Shown: positions 52,100 to 61,784 of the stretch, piece by piece | Numbering within the stretch: the first letter of the stretch is position 1 | Layout of the letters: each line of letters begins with the position of its first letter | Origin: Gammaproteobacteria bacterium | GTDB taxonomy: Bacteria > Pseudomonadota > Gammaproteobacteria > GRL18 | Assembly: GCA_016744995.1 (NCBI GenBank) | Contig: JADGDG010000008.1 | Span: 96,681-160,680, forward strand | Reading direction: 5' to 3' | DNA length: 64,000 bases | Translations under genes and position numbers: made by a program | The notes under the pieces: model-generated | Databases searched by the model: none | What the model was told of the DNA's origin: nothing | What the model saw: only the letters and a program-made list of their open reading frames with translations

Positions 52100-55000
52100 T
52101 ATTGCCGCATGGGCGATTAAGCACCCGATTGGCGTTAATATGATCGCCCTGGCATTAATGGTGCTGGGCTTTTTTATGCTGCAGCGCCTGGGGGTAAATT
52201 TACTGCCGGATATTATTTACCCGGATGTCAGAGTGCGTATCGTTGATACCGGTGTCCCTGCTTCCATCATGGAAGATAAAGTTACTCGCCAGCTTGAAGA
52301 ACAATTAGCCATTACAGAGGGAGCTATTTCGGTGCAATCCCGCACCACTGAAAGTCGCAGTTCGGTTGATTTAAGTTTTCCCTACGGTACTGATATTGAT
52401 ATCGCTCTCAGAGATGCCAGCAACCGTCTGGATCGGGCCAAACGCTTTTTGCCTGACTCAATCGATCCACCCATTATCTATAAGCGAGACCCCTCTCAAA
52501 TCCCGGTGATTGAATTTATTGTCAGCTCCAGTCAGATGTCCCCTGTCGATTTAAGGAGTTATGCAGATTATCAACTAAGCAAATGGTTTATTAATATACC
52601 CGGAGTAGCATCAACTGAACTGGGCGGTGGTCTGATACGTGAAATTCAGGTCATTATTGATCAACAGCGACTGGCTCCCCATCAGATCAGCTTTACCGAT
52701 ATTGAAGAGCTGATAAAAAATGAAAATCAGGATATTGCTGCCGGTCGGATCTATACTGCTTTTGATGAACTCAGTACACGAACTAATGCCCGCTTTGATT
52801 CACTGGATGAATTGGCTCAGTTACCCCTGATCAATGCACAAACACAACAGATTGATAATGCTGTCAAACTCATGGAAGTGGCTGAAATTTTAGACACCAA
52901 TGAAGATGAACGTGTCAGCATCCGTCTCAATGGCGTGGAAGGCGTTAAATTATCAATACAAAAACAGCCTCAGGCTAACACTGTAGCGGTTGTTGATGAT
53001 ATTAATCAGCGTATCAAACAATTAAAAGGTAAGCATTTAATTCCCGAAGATGTCCAGATTACTGCGGTTGACGATCAGGCCATTTTTATTAAGCACGCAC
53101 TCAATAATGCTTCACGTGCAGCACTCTCCGGTGCATTTCTTGCCATGCTGGTGGTATATTTTTTCCTCGGTGATCTGCGCCGTACTCTGATCATCGGCAC
53201 TGCTATCCCTCTGGCCATAGTGATCACTTTTATCATTATGGAAATAACTGGCCTGACCCTTAATATTATGACCCTGGGCGGCCTGGCTCTGGGGATCGGT
53301 ATGCTGGTTGACAGTACTATTGTTATGTTAGAGAACATTTCCAGACATCAACAGGAAGATAAAACCAAGGCAGAAACATCTTTGACTCCTGATATTAATC
53401 CTGCACTGCAAGCCGCCAATGAAGTCAATAGTGCGATTGTCGCATCAACCAGTACCAATCTGGCCGCAGTATTACCCTTTTTATTTATGAGTGGCCTGGT
53501 GGGGCTTTTATTCAAAGAGTTAATTATTACAATCTCTGCTGCAATTGTTGCTTCAATGCTGGTTTCACTTACAGTTGTACCAAGTCTTGCGGCACAACTT
53601 AAAAATAACAACAAGAAACAACCAAAAAAAGTATTTACAGCAATTGCTTGTTCTTATGAAAAATTTATCAATTTTATTATTCATCATGGCTGGTTACCCT
53701 TTATTATTTTACTGCCAGCCCTATTTTTCAGCACCCAGTTTATTCTTAATGAAAAGCAAATTTTTCTACCCAAAATAGATGAAGGTCGTGTTTATCTCAG
53801 CATTTCCGGAGAGCCCGGTATGCGCCTCAATGAGATGAATCAGGTGGTTGATAAAATTGAAGCAGTACTATTAGAGGATAAAGATGTCATTACCGTGTTC
53901 AGCACAATAGGCGGCAGCGTTTTTGGACGCTCACAAAGAGAAAGCAGTAATTATAGTTCAATTAAAATTCAGCTGACTCCCGGCTCACAACGAACACTGG
54001 ATGCACAACAGTGGATCAGTACCATTAAACCTAAACTATCAGCCCTTCACTTAACAGGAATTGAAACCCGGCTCTTTGTTCGTGGTGTACGAGGAGTTCG
54101 TCTGGGTAAAAGTGATGAAAAAGTCAGCATCCGGGTACAGGGTGAAAATCTGGAAATGCTCAATCAGATAGGTGAGCAACTAGTAAAAAAATTACGCCCG
54201 ATTGAAGGACTGCGTAATTTAAAACAGACTTATGAAGAAAATACCAAAGAACTCAGATTAAAAGTACGTCGCCAACGTGCTGCCGATCTGGGCATCAAAG
54301 CCAGTGATATCGGCTATGCTCTCAGGGTGGCTCTGGATGGAGTTATTGTCTCTGATTATATTGAAAATGATCGGGATTATAATATTCGTATCCGCCTGTC
54401 ACGCTCATCAGTTTTATCTAATGATGATTTAAGACACATACTAATCAAGCATCATAATGGTCATCCCGTCTACCTTAATGAAGTGGCTCTTCTTGAATTT
54501 GCCGCATCACCTTCTATCATTGAACGCGATAATCAACAGCGCATTGTCGAAGTCACCGCCAGCCTGATTGATGATGATGATCTGATCCCGATTATGAATA
54601 AAATTGATGTGCAATTAAAAGATTTTGCTTTGCCTGAAGGTTACTTCCTTTATAACGGCAGCGGCAGCAAAGAAATTAAAGAGGGACGGGATCTGAGCAT
54701 GATACTTTTTGCTCTGGCCATTTTTCTGGTCTTTGTTGTTATGACCGTTCAATATGAATCATTAAAAAACCCATTGATTATTCTTATGGCTATTCCCTTT
54801 ATGCTCATTGGCGTTGCTGCTGGCCTCTACTTCAGAGACCTTCCGGTTTCCATGCCTGTCTGGCTGGGTCTGATTATGCTGGCAGGCATTGTGGTTAATA
54901 ATGCCATTGTTCTTGTGGAACAGATAGAAATCGAACGTCAGTCAGGAAAGCGGCTTAATGCAGCTATTAGTCGTGCTGCCCGGCTCAGACTTCGGCCAAT

Positions 55001-55175
55001 TCTTATGACCAGCCTGACCACCGTCGTCGGCATGCTGCCTCTTTCAATCGGTCTCGGTGATGGTGCTGAAATGCTGCAGCCTCTGGCCGTTGTCATTGTC
55101 TGGGGCCTGAGTTTCTCAATGCTGGTGAGCCTGATACTTATCCCGGTTCTTTACCGGTTTTTGCATTCAGATTAA
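52074..55175 (+). CDS. RND-family efflux pump, inner-membrane subunit (HAE1/AcrB-like)
   Basis: A 1033-aa proton-driven pump of normal family length with 12 TM helices (1 at the N-terminus, 2-6 about 345-560, 7-12 about 860-1030) and two large periplasmic loops. The N-terminus 'AAWAIKHPIGVNMIALALMV' and 'PDIIYPDVRVRIVDTGVPAS' and TM4 'LGGLALGIGMLVDSTIVMLE' are family hallmarks; the second repeat has 'LIMLAGIVVNNAIVLVEQIE'. It overlaps the adaptor gene by 26 bp. No outer-membrane factor gene follows, so a TolC-like channel elsewhere must be used. Substrate unknown. Confidence 0.94.
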   Translation: MKQTPASTNIAAWAIKHPIGVNMIALALMVLGFFMLQRLGVNLLPDIIYPDVRVRIVDTGVPASIMEDKVTRQLEEQLAITEGAISVQSRTTESRSSVDLSFPYGTDIDIALRDASNRLDRAKRFLPDSIDPPIIYKRDPSQIPVIEFIVSSSQMSPVDLRSYADYQLSKWFINIPGVASTELGGGLIREIQVIIDQQRLAPHQISFTDIEELIKNENQDIAAGRIYTAFDELSTRTNARFDSLDELAQLPLINAQTQQIDNAVKLMEVAEILDTNEDERVSIRLNGVEGVKLSIQKQPQANTVAVVDDINQRIKQLKGKHLIPEDVQITAVDDQAIFIKHALNNASRAALSGAFLAMLVVYFFLGDLRRTLIIGTAIPLAIVITFIIMEITGLTLNIMTLGGLALGIGMLVDSTIVMLENISRHQQEDKTKAETSLTPDINPALQAANEVNSAIVASTSTNLAAVLPFLFMSGLVGLLFKELIITISAAIVASMLVSLTVVPSLAAQLKNNNKKQPKKVFTAIACSYEKFINFIIHHGWLPFIILLPALFFSTQFILNEKQIFLPKIDEGRVYLSISGEPGMRLNEMNQVVDKIEAVLLEDKDVITVFSTIGGSVFGRSQRESSNYSSIKIQLTPGSQRTLDAQQWISTIKPKLSALHLTGIETRLFVRGVRGVRLGKSDEKVSIRVQGENLEMLNQIGEQLVKKLRPIEGLRNLKQTYEENTKELRLKVRRQRAADLGIKASDIGYALRVALDGVIVSDYIENDRDYNIRIRLSRSSVLSNDDLRHILIKHHNGHPVYLNEVALLEFAASPSIIERDNQQRIVEVTASLIDDDDLIPIMNKIDVQLKDFALPEGYFLYNGSGSKEIKEGRDLSMILFALAIFLVFVVMTVQYESLKNPLIILMAIPFMLIGVAAGLYFRDLPVSMPVWLGLIMLAGIVVNNAIVLVEQIEIERQSGKRLNAAISRAARLRLRPILMTSLTTVVGMLPLSIGLGDGAEMLQPLAVVIVWGLSFSMLVSLILIPVLYRFLHSD

Positions 55176-55286
55176 GCCTTATTAAATAACCCCCTGCCCC
55201 TGTCAATTGTCTATATTTAAACTATACTTTTTTTATTGTTCACCTTTTTTATTCTTCAAATAGTTGTGTAAAAATACAGGTCGTTT

Positions 55287-56147
55287 ATGAAAACAGTAGT
55301 GGTTATTACGTTCATTCTCATTTGTTCCATTGTGTCATCAAATAGCTTTTCAGAAACATTGAGAATATCCCCGGAACAATTAAAACAACAACTATCAAAT
55401 AATAAACTCATAATACTGGATGCTCGCAGTGCCGATGCCTATCAGGCAGGTCATATTGAAGGGGCTGTCAGTTTTCCCATTGCTTTAACCTACAAAGATC
55501 AGAAATTGAACGGTAAAATCAGCCTGCCTGCTGCCACCCAGAAAAATTTTCGTGCCCAGGGCATCTCAAAAAGTTCACACATTGTGGTCTATGATAATGG
55601 TGAGCTGGTCGATGCCGCTCGATTATTCTGGCTCCTTGAAGTTTATGGCCTGACCCATATAAAAGTGCTCGATCATGGCTATGATCACTGGGTCGATAAA
55701 AACTTCCCTGTCAGCCTCAAAAAACAAATACGTAAACCAAGCCAATATATTGCAACCATCAATCATAAACGACTGGCCAGTAAATTTACCACCCAGCTGG
55801 CTACTCGCAATAATAATCAGCTGGTCATCGATGCCCGCAGCACCCCGGAATATATTGGTAAAAAATCCTCGGCAAAACGCTTTGGCCATATTCCTACAGC
55901 AATCAGTATTCCATCATCTCATAATTTTTCTGTAGATAATGGCTTTACCCGCTTGAAATCTCTGGAGACATTAACTCAGGTGTATCGAAATATCCCAAAA
56001 GATCAAAAAGTTATTATTTATTGTGCCATTGGACGTATTTCTTCTGCTAATTATCTGGCTCTGAGAGAATTAGGTTATGACGTATCAAACTATGATGCTT
56101 CTTGGAATGAATGGGGAAATGATTTCAAACTCCCTATTGAAAAATAA
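55287..56147 (+). CDS. Periplasmic double-rhodanese sulfurtransferase
   Basis: A 286-aa protein with a signal peptide (1-22, ending 'SNSFS'). Two rhodanese domains: the N-terminal one (about 28-140, 'LIILDARSADAYQAGHIEGA') lacks the catalytic Cys. The C-terminal one (about 160-283, 'LVIDARSTPEYIGK') has the active-site loop 'IYCAIGRISSANYLALRELG' with Cys about 250. Such enzymes transfer sulfane sulfur from thiosulfate to thiols or cyanide. CAGG lies upstream of the ATG. It is a single gene, in line with a sulfur-using physiology. Confidence 0.92.
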   Translation: MKTVVVITFILICSIVSSNSFSETLRISPEQLKQQLSNNKLIILDARSADAYQAGHIEGAVSFPIALTYKDQKLNGKISLPAATQKNFRAQGISKSSHIVVYDNGELVDAARLFWLLEVYGLTHIKVLDHGYDHWVDKNFPVSLKKQIRKPSQYIATINHKRLASKFTTQLATRNNNQLVIDARSTPEYIGKKSSAKRFGHIPTAISIPSSHNFSVDNGFTRLKSLETLTQVYRNIPKDQKVIIYCAIGRISSANYLALRELGYDVSNYDASWNEWGNDFKLPIEK

Positions 56148-56217
56148 GCACAATAATAATCCTCAGCTTATTCATATTAGATAAGAGCTTGTAGATAAGA
56201 GGTTGTAATAAGGTTTT

Positions 56218-58212
56218 ATGTGGCAGACACTCAGTATTCGAAACCAGTTAATTGCCTTAATCGCAGTTTTACTCATCATTATTGAAATGGGTACACTCGC
56301 TCTGGTTAACTGGTTTGATCAACAGGAACGTCGTACCATTGCCATTGAACAAGCTACGACCTTAGGTCGCTCTCTCAACAATGATCTGCTCAGAGCATTA
56401 ATATCTCCAGAGGCAGACATATACTCTGACATTGCATTTCGTATCAGCGGTTTTAAATCAGTTGATGCACTGGTCCTGTTTAATGAAAACAATGAAGCAG
56501 TGCTCAGCCATGGTGATTTAGACTATACCAATGAGCTTCAGGGTAAAAAATTACTACTAGGCCAATCCTGGTTTTCCAGTAAAGATCGATTATTTCTTCA
56601 AATCCCCATTCAGGCTGATAACTATGCTTTTGGTCAGGCATTAATTGTCATTAATCCTGAGCAGTTTAAAACTCGAATAAAGGAACATTTTTTCACCTTA
56701 TTAATTATTTTTCCTGTTCTGCTTTTTATCGGCCTTTTGATTGCGTGGAAAATCAGTCGTCTTTTTACCCGCCCATTTCGTATTCTTGCTTCTGCCATGA
56801 AAAACAACAATGTGCAGAATAATGAATATCAAAGTATCTCGACCACTGCAAAAAATGAAGTAAAATCTCTTTTTGACGGTTACAACGAAATGATCAGTCA
56901 GGTTAAAAAAACCACTGAGTTATTACGTTACCGTAGTCGTCACGATAGCCTGACCGGCTTATACAACCGCTATGCGATAGAGCAAGAACTGTTGAGTGTT
57001 CTTAAAACTGAAAGCGATAGTTGCCCTGAACATGCTTTATTGAGTCTGGATCTGGATCAATTTAAGCTCATTAATGATTCTGTGGGTCATACTGCTGGCG
57101 ATGAATTATTAAAAATGATTGCTCATCATCTCAGGCATGATATGCCTGAAAATATTGTTCTGGCCAGAGTGGGTGGAGATGACTTTTTTTTGCTTATAAA
57201 AAATACATCTCAGGAAACAGCAGTTCAATTTGCACAACAGCAACTTGGCCGCTTAAAAGACTTTCGTTTTTTCTGGGGCGGTAATGCAATAACTGTATCT
57301 GCATCCATTGGTATGGTGATTTTCAGTCCTTGTGAGTACACTCTTGAACAGTTAATCAAAACGGTTGATATTGCATTTTATACTGCCAAAGCTGCCGGAC
57401 ATAATAAACTGCATATCCATAGTGAACAAAGTAAAGAAAGCAATCAAACCAGCAATGACATAACAACTGCAGGCTTTATTAAGGAAGCTTTACAGGATGG
57501 GCCTTCACATTTTGAATTATTTGCTCAGGCTATTGTTCCCCTTCAATATGAGGATGACAAAATTTCTTATGAAGTTTTAATCCGGATGTGGGACAGCAAT
57601 GAACAGTTCATGCCGCCAGATAGTTTTTTATCCACGGCTGAACGTTATAACATGATGGTCGATATTGATATTTTTGTCCTGTGGACTTATCTTGAAATGG
57701 TTTGCCAACACCCCGAACATATAAAAAAGTTACACTCCGCACACATTAATCTGGCAGGCGGAACATTGAATACACCCGATTTTCAGGAAAAACTCAAACA
57801 GGCCATCGAGACATTTGATTTTCCCTGGGATCGTCTGGAGCTGGAAATAACAGAAACCTCAGCCATTGGCAACCTGGCTCAGGCTTCTGAATTTATCAAT
57901 TTCTGTCGTAGTAAAGGCATTGGTTTTGCCCTTGATGATTTTGGTACTGGTATGGCATCATTTGAATACCTCAAAAACTTGCCCTTTAATGTCGTTAAAA
58001 TTGATGGTAGTTTTGTCCGTGATATGCTCACCGATCCAGTCGATCATGCAATGATTCGATATACTCATGACATCAGCAAACTTCGAAATCAGGAAACAGT
58101 AGCAGAATATGTTGAGACCGTGGAAGATGTCAATGAACTCAGAAAAATCGGTATCACTTATGGGCAAGGTTATTTTCTGGGCAAACCGTACTCACTAAAA
58201 GACTGGCTCTAG
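56218..58212 (+). CDS. GGDEF/EAL membrane protein with variant motifs (GGDDF, EVL)
   Basis: A 664-aa protein: TM1 about 10-30, periplasmic sensor about 31-160, TM2 about 161-182, HAMP to about 235, GGDEF domain ('DSLTGLYNRYAIEQEL' about 243; GGDDF about 321) and EAL domain with 'SYEVLIRMWD' (EVL, about 456), 'LEITETSAIG', 'LDDFGTGMASFEYL', 'VKIDGSFV' and 'AEYVETV'. GGDDF and EVL keep the acidic residues, so residual activity is possible, but either domain may be regulatory. An AAGG ribosome site precedes ATG 56218. Last gene before the right accessory region. Confidence 0.88.
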   Translation: MWQTLSIRNQLIALIAVLLIIIEMGTLALVNWFDQQERRTIAIEQATTLGRSLNNDLLRALISPEADIYSDIAFRISGFKSVDALVLFNENNEAVLSHGDLDYTNELQGKKLLLGQSWFSSKDRLFLQIPIQADNYAFGQALIVINPEQFKTRIKEHFFTLLIIFPVLLFIGLLIAWKISRLFTRPFRILASAMKNNNVQNNEYQSISTTAKNEVKSLFDGYNEMISQVKKTTELLRYRSRHDSLTGLYNRYAIEQELLSVLKTESDSCPEHALLSLDLDQFKLINDSVGHTAGDELLKMIAHHLRHDMPENIVLARVGGDDFFLLIKNTSQETAVQFAQQQLGRLKDFRFFWGGNAITVSASIGMVIFSPCEYTLEQLIKTVDIAFYTAKAAGHNKLHIHSEQSKESNQTSNDITTAGFIKEALQDGPSHFELFAQAIVPLQYEDDKISYEVLIRMWDSNEQFMPPDSFLSTAERYNMMVDIDIFVLWTYLEMVCQHPEHIKKLHSAHINLAGGTLNTPDFQEKLKQAIETFDFPWDRLELEITETSAIGNLAQASEFINFCRSKGIGFALDDFGTGMASFEYLKNLPFNVVKIDGSFVRDMLTDPVDHAMIRYTHDISKLRNQETVAEYVETVEDVNELRKIGITYGQGYFLGKPYSLKDWL

Positions 58213-58895
58213 ATTGTTATAATACTCCAGATTGTTATAACAGAAGGACTATCTCCGTAAGAGTATATTGACTGGTATGGTGCGACCTGGCAACTTTATT
58301 CACAAAACCTGTGGATAAAGCTGTGAGTAATCTGTTGAGTCATAAAACTGTCATAACCACACTGACCCTTACAGACAAAACGCTTAAAATTTAAGCAGCT
58401 TTAACAATGATGCCAGCGCTTGTCCGACAAGTAAAATTTAAGCGAGCTTATGAGTTAAAGTGTGGACGAGAAATAGAGTTTCATACTGAACATTAAAGTA
58501 TCATACCGAGTAATAAAGATTCATACTAAATCAGTTAGCATTAGAGAGTGCTAATTATGTCACTCATGACCTAAAGCTGCATAATTAGCAGCTTCTTATT
58601 TAATCACTAAGGGCGTTTATCCGCCATTTCAGGTGCCTGAAAAAGTTTGGGTAAAGATCTAAAATTTTGATATTGATTGGTTCTTAACTAAGTCGGTAAG
58701 ACCTTTTCTGTCATTGAAGAATTTTTTCCTCAATGACCAGATTTCTATATAGCAGCAACTTTTAGATGCTTTTAGCATGAACATTCTGGTCACAGATTGG
58801 TCATGAGTTCACAAAATAGTTATTAATAAATGCTCATAGGTAGGTACTTAAGAAAAATATCTTTATATTTCATGTAAATACCTCCTGATTTATCG
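58213..58895. other. Gap with repeat copy C
   Basis: About 680 bp without a gene. It contains repeat copy C (58462-58572) and AT-rich sequence leading to the IS4-family remnant. The left end of that IS lies somewhere near 58800-58890, but no terminal inverted repeat could be matched by eye. Confidence 0.5.
58462..58572 (+). repeat. Dispersed iteron/hairpin repeat, copy C
   Basis: Units start CATAC at 58483, 58503 and 58523 (20-bp period). The hairpin AGCATT-AGAG-AGTGCT at 58538-58553 has a U-G pair where copy A has U-A. TCATGACC is at 58565-58572. It matches copy A from TGTGG onward with the phrase AATAGAG before the first unit. Confidence 0.8.
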
Positions 58896-60079
58896 TTAGA
58901 CTGAAGCATAAAAAGCAGGCTCCAATGCATATTGTAAAATGCCTGACTGACGGTCACGTTTAGGGTGTGCACGTTGAGCATTTTCTTTTAAAAACTCACA
59001 AGCTACCGTAATTTGATTCACTAAACCTTTTCTGCGCTGCTGGACAATGGCTTTAAATAAACCATACCACCAGTTTATCGTTGTTTTTGATACAATCATT
59101 GTCGACATTTCGACTTTAAATATCAACTCAATGCAACCTGTAACAAATCGTTTCAATGTCGTTGAGATCAAACTTGCCCAAATCAGTGATTCCTGCAAGG
59201 TTGCATTTTGTGTATTAAATCCATGCAAACTGTTATGAGATAGGTGTGCCGCTTTTCTTTCACACTCCAATAGGCGATCAGTCTGATGATCTTACCTTTA
59301 ATTTCAACATCCATATCAACTGCTTGTCTTTTGGGTAATCGATTTTGCAATACGGATAACTTGGGTGATTTTTTATTAATCAGTTGCTGACCATCTTGTC
59401 GAGCAGCACTATGGATCAGTACTCGTTTTAAGCCTTTCGCTCTTAAAACATAGTAACCACCCGCTCTATCCAATTCCACGATAAAATCACCCGAGTAATA
59501 ACCACGGTCGGCCAGAAATAAATTACCTTTCAATTCCTGAACTGTTGGCATCTCGCCACGCTCTGAAAAAGTATCCGGGGTTAAACTGGCACTTTCAAAG
59601 CCACCATTTTTCAAATTAATGGTCGCATGCAATTCAACAGAAGCTGGGCTGGTTTTTGTAAACCGACCAGGCCAGATATTGCTTAAACAATCTTTGACTG
59701 AAAATGAACTGCCATCTTGAATAAACACTTTATTAAATTTCTTAAAAGGCCCTTTTTTGTACTGCAGGACATTATTGACCCAATGAGTAAAGACCTTATC
59801 TGTGACCTCTCGCATCAGGACAGCCAATTCTGGTTTTGACAACTGATTATGAAATGGTTTGTACTGAATATTTTGATCAGTCAGGCAGTTAAAGTATCTC
59901 AAAATATCCGATAGATAATCTGTATTCTTATCGCCCAGAGCACATATCATGGCAGTAACCAATTGAAAGCCGGTGATATTTCTTTCCCTTTTGGTAAATC
60001 CTGTCGTTTTGCCAAGTTTGTTCAGTTTACTTTTACTTAAAATCAGTTTTAGTTTTTTCGGGATTATGCTAATGTTCAT
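58896..60079 (-). pseudogene. IS4-family transposase with internal deletion and frameshift
   Basis: The frame from ATG 60079 (to 59183) holds the N-terminal and DDE core: 'KVFIQDGSSFSVKDCLSN' with the first Asp and 'LFLADRGYYSGDFIVELD' with the second, then 'KEKRHTYLIT'. The C-terminal part continues in another frame (58896-59270) from 'NSLHGFNTQNATLQESLIWA'. In intact IS4 relatives about 40 residues with the Y-R-E-K region lie between these points; here they are missing, so the catalytic Glu is gone. Non-functional. Confidence 0.85.
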
Positions 60080-60577
60080 TTTGAAGTCTTTTTGTTGATA
60101 GAATAATTGCTTGGTAACAACTATTTGATCATCAAATAGGCTTCATTTCAACCTCTAAAGATCCTCCCTATGAATAAATGCTATAAATCACTAGCCGTTT
60201 GTTATTCAAAGTTCATCTTTAAAATACGACATCAGCCTAACTCTTTTTATTTTCTTAATTATGCATCAAATGTAAGCTTCGTCTTACAACTTTATTACTA
60301 TTCATTTGACAAGCTGATAATTTTTATTAAACTAGATTTAAAACTAGCTTAGAAGTTGTATGGATAATAACTTACTTGCTTGGATAATTGTGGTATCCCT
60401 GCATTATATTTTCTGATCAGCATTGATTAAGAAAAGCATCTTTTTTCCATTTCTATATCGTGTAAACACCTCTATTAATTTGGTACGTGCCGTAATAAAT
60501 GTCGTATAACAATTCATTTTTGATGAATATACTCATTTGTAATCACGTAATATTATGTATTCATATTGGAATAAAAA
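60080..60577. other. AT-rich gap right of the IS4 remnant
   Basis: About 500 bp. A near-perfect palindrome of 19 bp (CTATTTGAT-C-ATCAAATAG) lies at 60121-60139. A 60-codon frame (60170-60352) lacks a ribosome site and is not called. The last ~80 bp must hold the promoter of the lipoprotein cluster. Confidence 0.45.
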
Positions 60578-61294
60578 ATGAAAAGAAATAGTATTGGAGC
60601 AGCAGTTGTGTTGGCTTCATTGATAGGTTGTGCAAAAAATACCGTTTATTTTGGTACAAACACAAATTTAGCTATTGATGTTGATGCTTCATCTGGAAGT
60701 GCAAACATCGGTTATAAAAATTCACAATTTGCATCAATACCACCTAAAGACGATGGTACTTCTTTTTCTATATTGGGTAGTTCCGATGTTGATGTTTCTA
60801 TTTCAGACATGGTTATTGAAGAGGAGTTTGCAACTGGTTTAGCGGCAGAATGTGCAGCATCTAGAAAGACTAAGAAAGGTGATGATAAAGAGGAAGATAA
60901 AACACAATATGGTACTTTGTTATTTGCTTCGTATTTCTCAGTTTCTTTATTTGATGTGAATCTGGGTGCTGACAATCCATTTTTAGGAGCATCTATTGGT
61001 TATAAACGTTCAACCGCCACTGTGATCCCAATTAAAAATGATAAGTTACGCTCAGTCTATGCTAAAACTTCAGTTAATACATTGCCATATGAAAGTAGTG
61101 ACTCTGGAAGTACAACCAATAAAGGCAATAATGACACTCGAACCCATACTAAAGGCATTCGATTTAAACAAGACTTTGCAACAGGCAGAGCATCGCAGTA
61201 CTTGGCTTCTTATAATGCAAAATCTTTAACAAAAATAGATAATGCTGCTGGATGCATTGAATCAGTTTCACCTCCAGTTCCAACCAAGAAGTGA
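60578..61294 (+). CDS. Unknown lipoprotein, 238 aa
   Basis: Lipoprotein signal: short basic start, hydrophobic stretch and lipobox 'ASLIGCAKN' (Cys 18). The mature part is polar and beta-rich, with two related blocks beginning 'NIGYKNSQFASIP' and 'SIGYKRSTATVIP', each ending near 'EEFATGLAAE' and 'QDFATGRASQ', which suggests an internal duplication. A Lys/Asp/Glu-rich loop separates them. GGAATAAA precedes the ATG. No family recognised. First of three lipoprotein genes; a membrane-anchored envelope role is inferred only from the signal. Confidence 0.75.
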   Translation: MKRNSIGAAVVLASLIGCAKNTVYFGTNTNLAIDVDASSGSANIGYKNSQFASIPPKDDGTSFSILGSSDVDVSISDMVIEEEFATGLAAECAASRKTKKGDDKEEDKTQYGTLLFASYFSVSLFDVNLGADNPFLGASIGYKRSTATVIPIKNDKLRSVYAKTSVNTLPYESSDSGSTTNKGNNDTRTHTKGIRFKQDFATGRASQYLASYNAKSLTKIDNAAGCIESVSPPVPTKK

Positions 61295-61307
61295 TACAGG
61301 AATAGAA

Positions 61308-61598
61308 ATGATAAGGATTTTAACTATTGTCGTCACAGTTTTACTTTCAGGTTGTGCGATTAGTTATACCGATGATGTTGGTTTTGAACACTCAATTGGT
61401 TTAGTTCATAGTAAAGTTAAAGTAACGGATGAACTCATCATGGTAGGTAAAACAAGTTTTGGATTTACTCTGGATATGACTGACACCGAACAAGGATTTA
61501 ATCTAGGCTTTAAATCACAAGAACGTGTGTACCTTAAAAATGATTTGAGCTTGAGCATTGATCGTAACAAACGAGAAGTGAGTGTGGAGCATTACTAG
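61308..61598 (+). CDS. Unknown small lipoprotein, 96 aa
   Basis: ATG at 61308 with CAGGAATAG upstream is preferred over an in-frame upstream codon at 61242 inside the previous gene. Signal 'MIRILTIVVTVLLSGCAIS' has the lipobox LLSGC (Cys 16). The mature part is beta-rich ('EHSIGLVHSKVKVTDELIMV', 'GFTLDMTDTEQGFNLGFKSQ') and not recognised. It follows the first lipoprotein gene by 13 bp, so they are co-transcribed. Confidence 0.75.
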   Translation: MIRILTIVVTVLLSGCAISYTDDVGFEHSIGLVHSKVKVTDELIMVGKTSFGFTLDMTDTEQGFNLGFKSQERVYLKNDLSLSIDRNKREVSVEHY

Positions 61599-61784
61599 TC
61601 CGATTACAACTATTGATAACAGCTAGTTCCAGTAAATATATGACAAGATAGAGGATTTATAATTAAATTGCTCGTGCTAATTTTTTATCTTCATTTTATG
61701 GGGATGTAAATATTACTTAAATAGTTATGAGTCACTCTAACTTCATTCCAATAAAAAAAACAATAAAGATAAAGGACATTTAAA

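Noticed and set aside
60170..60352. 60-codon frame right of the IS4 remnant
   Set aside because: Low-complexity aromatic/Asn-rich product in AT-rich DNA without a ribosome site.
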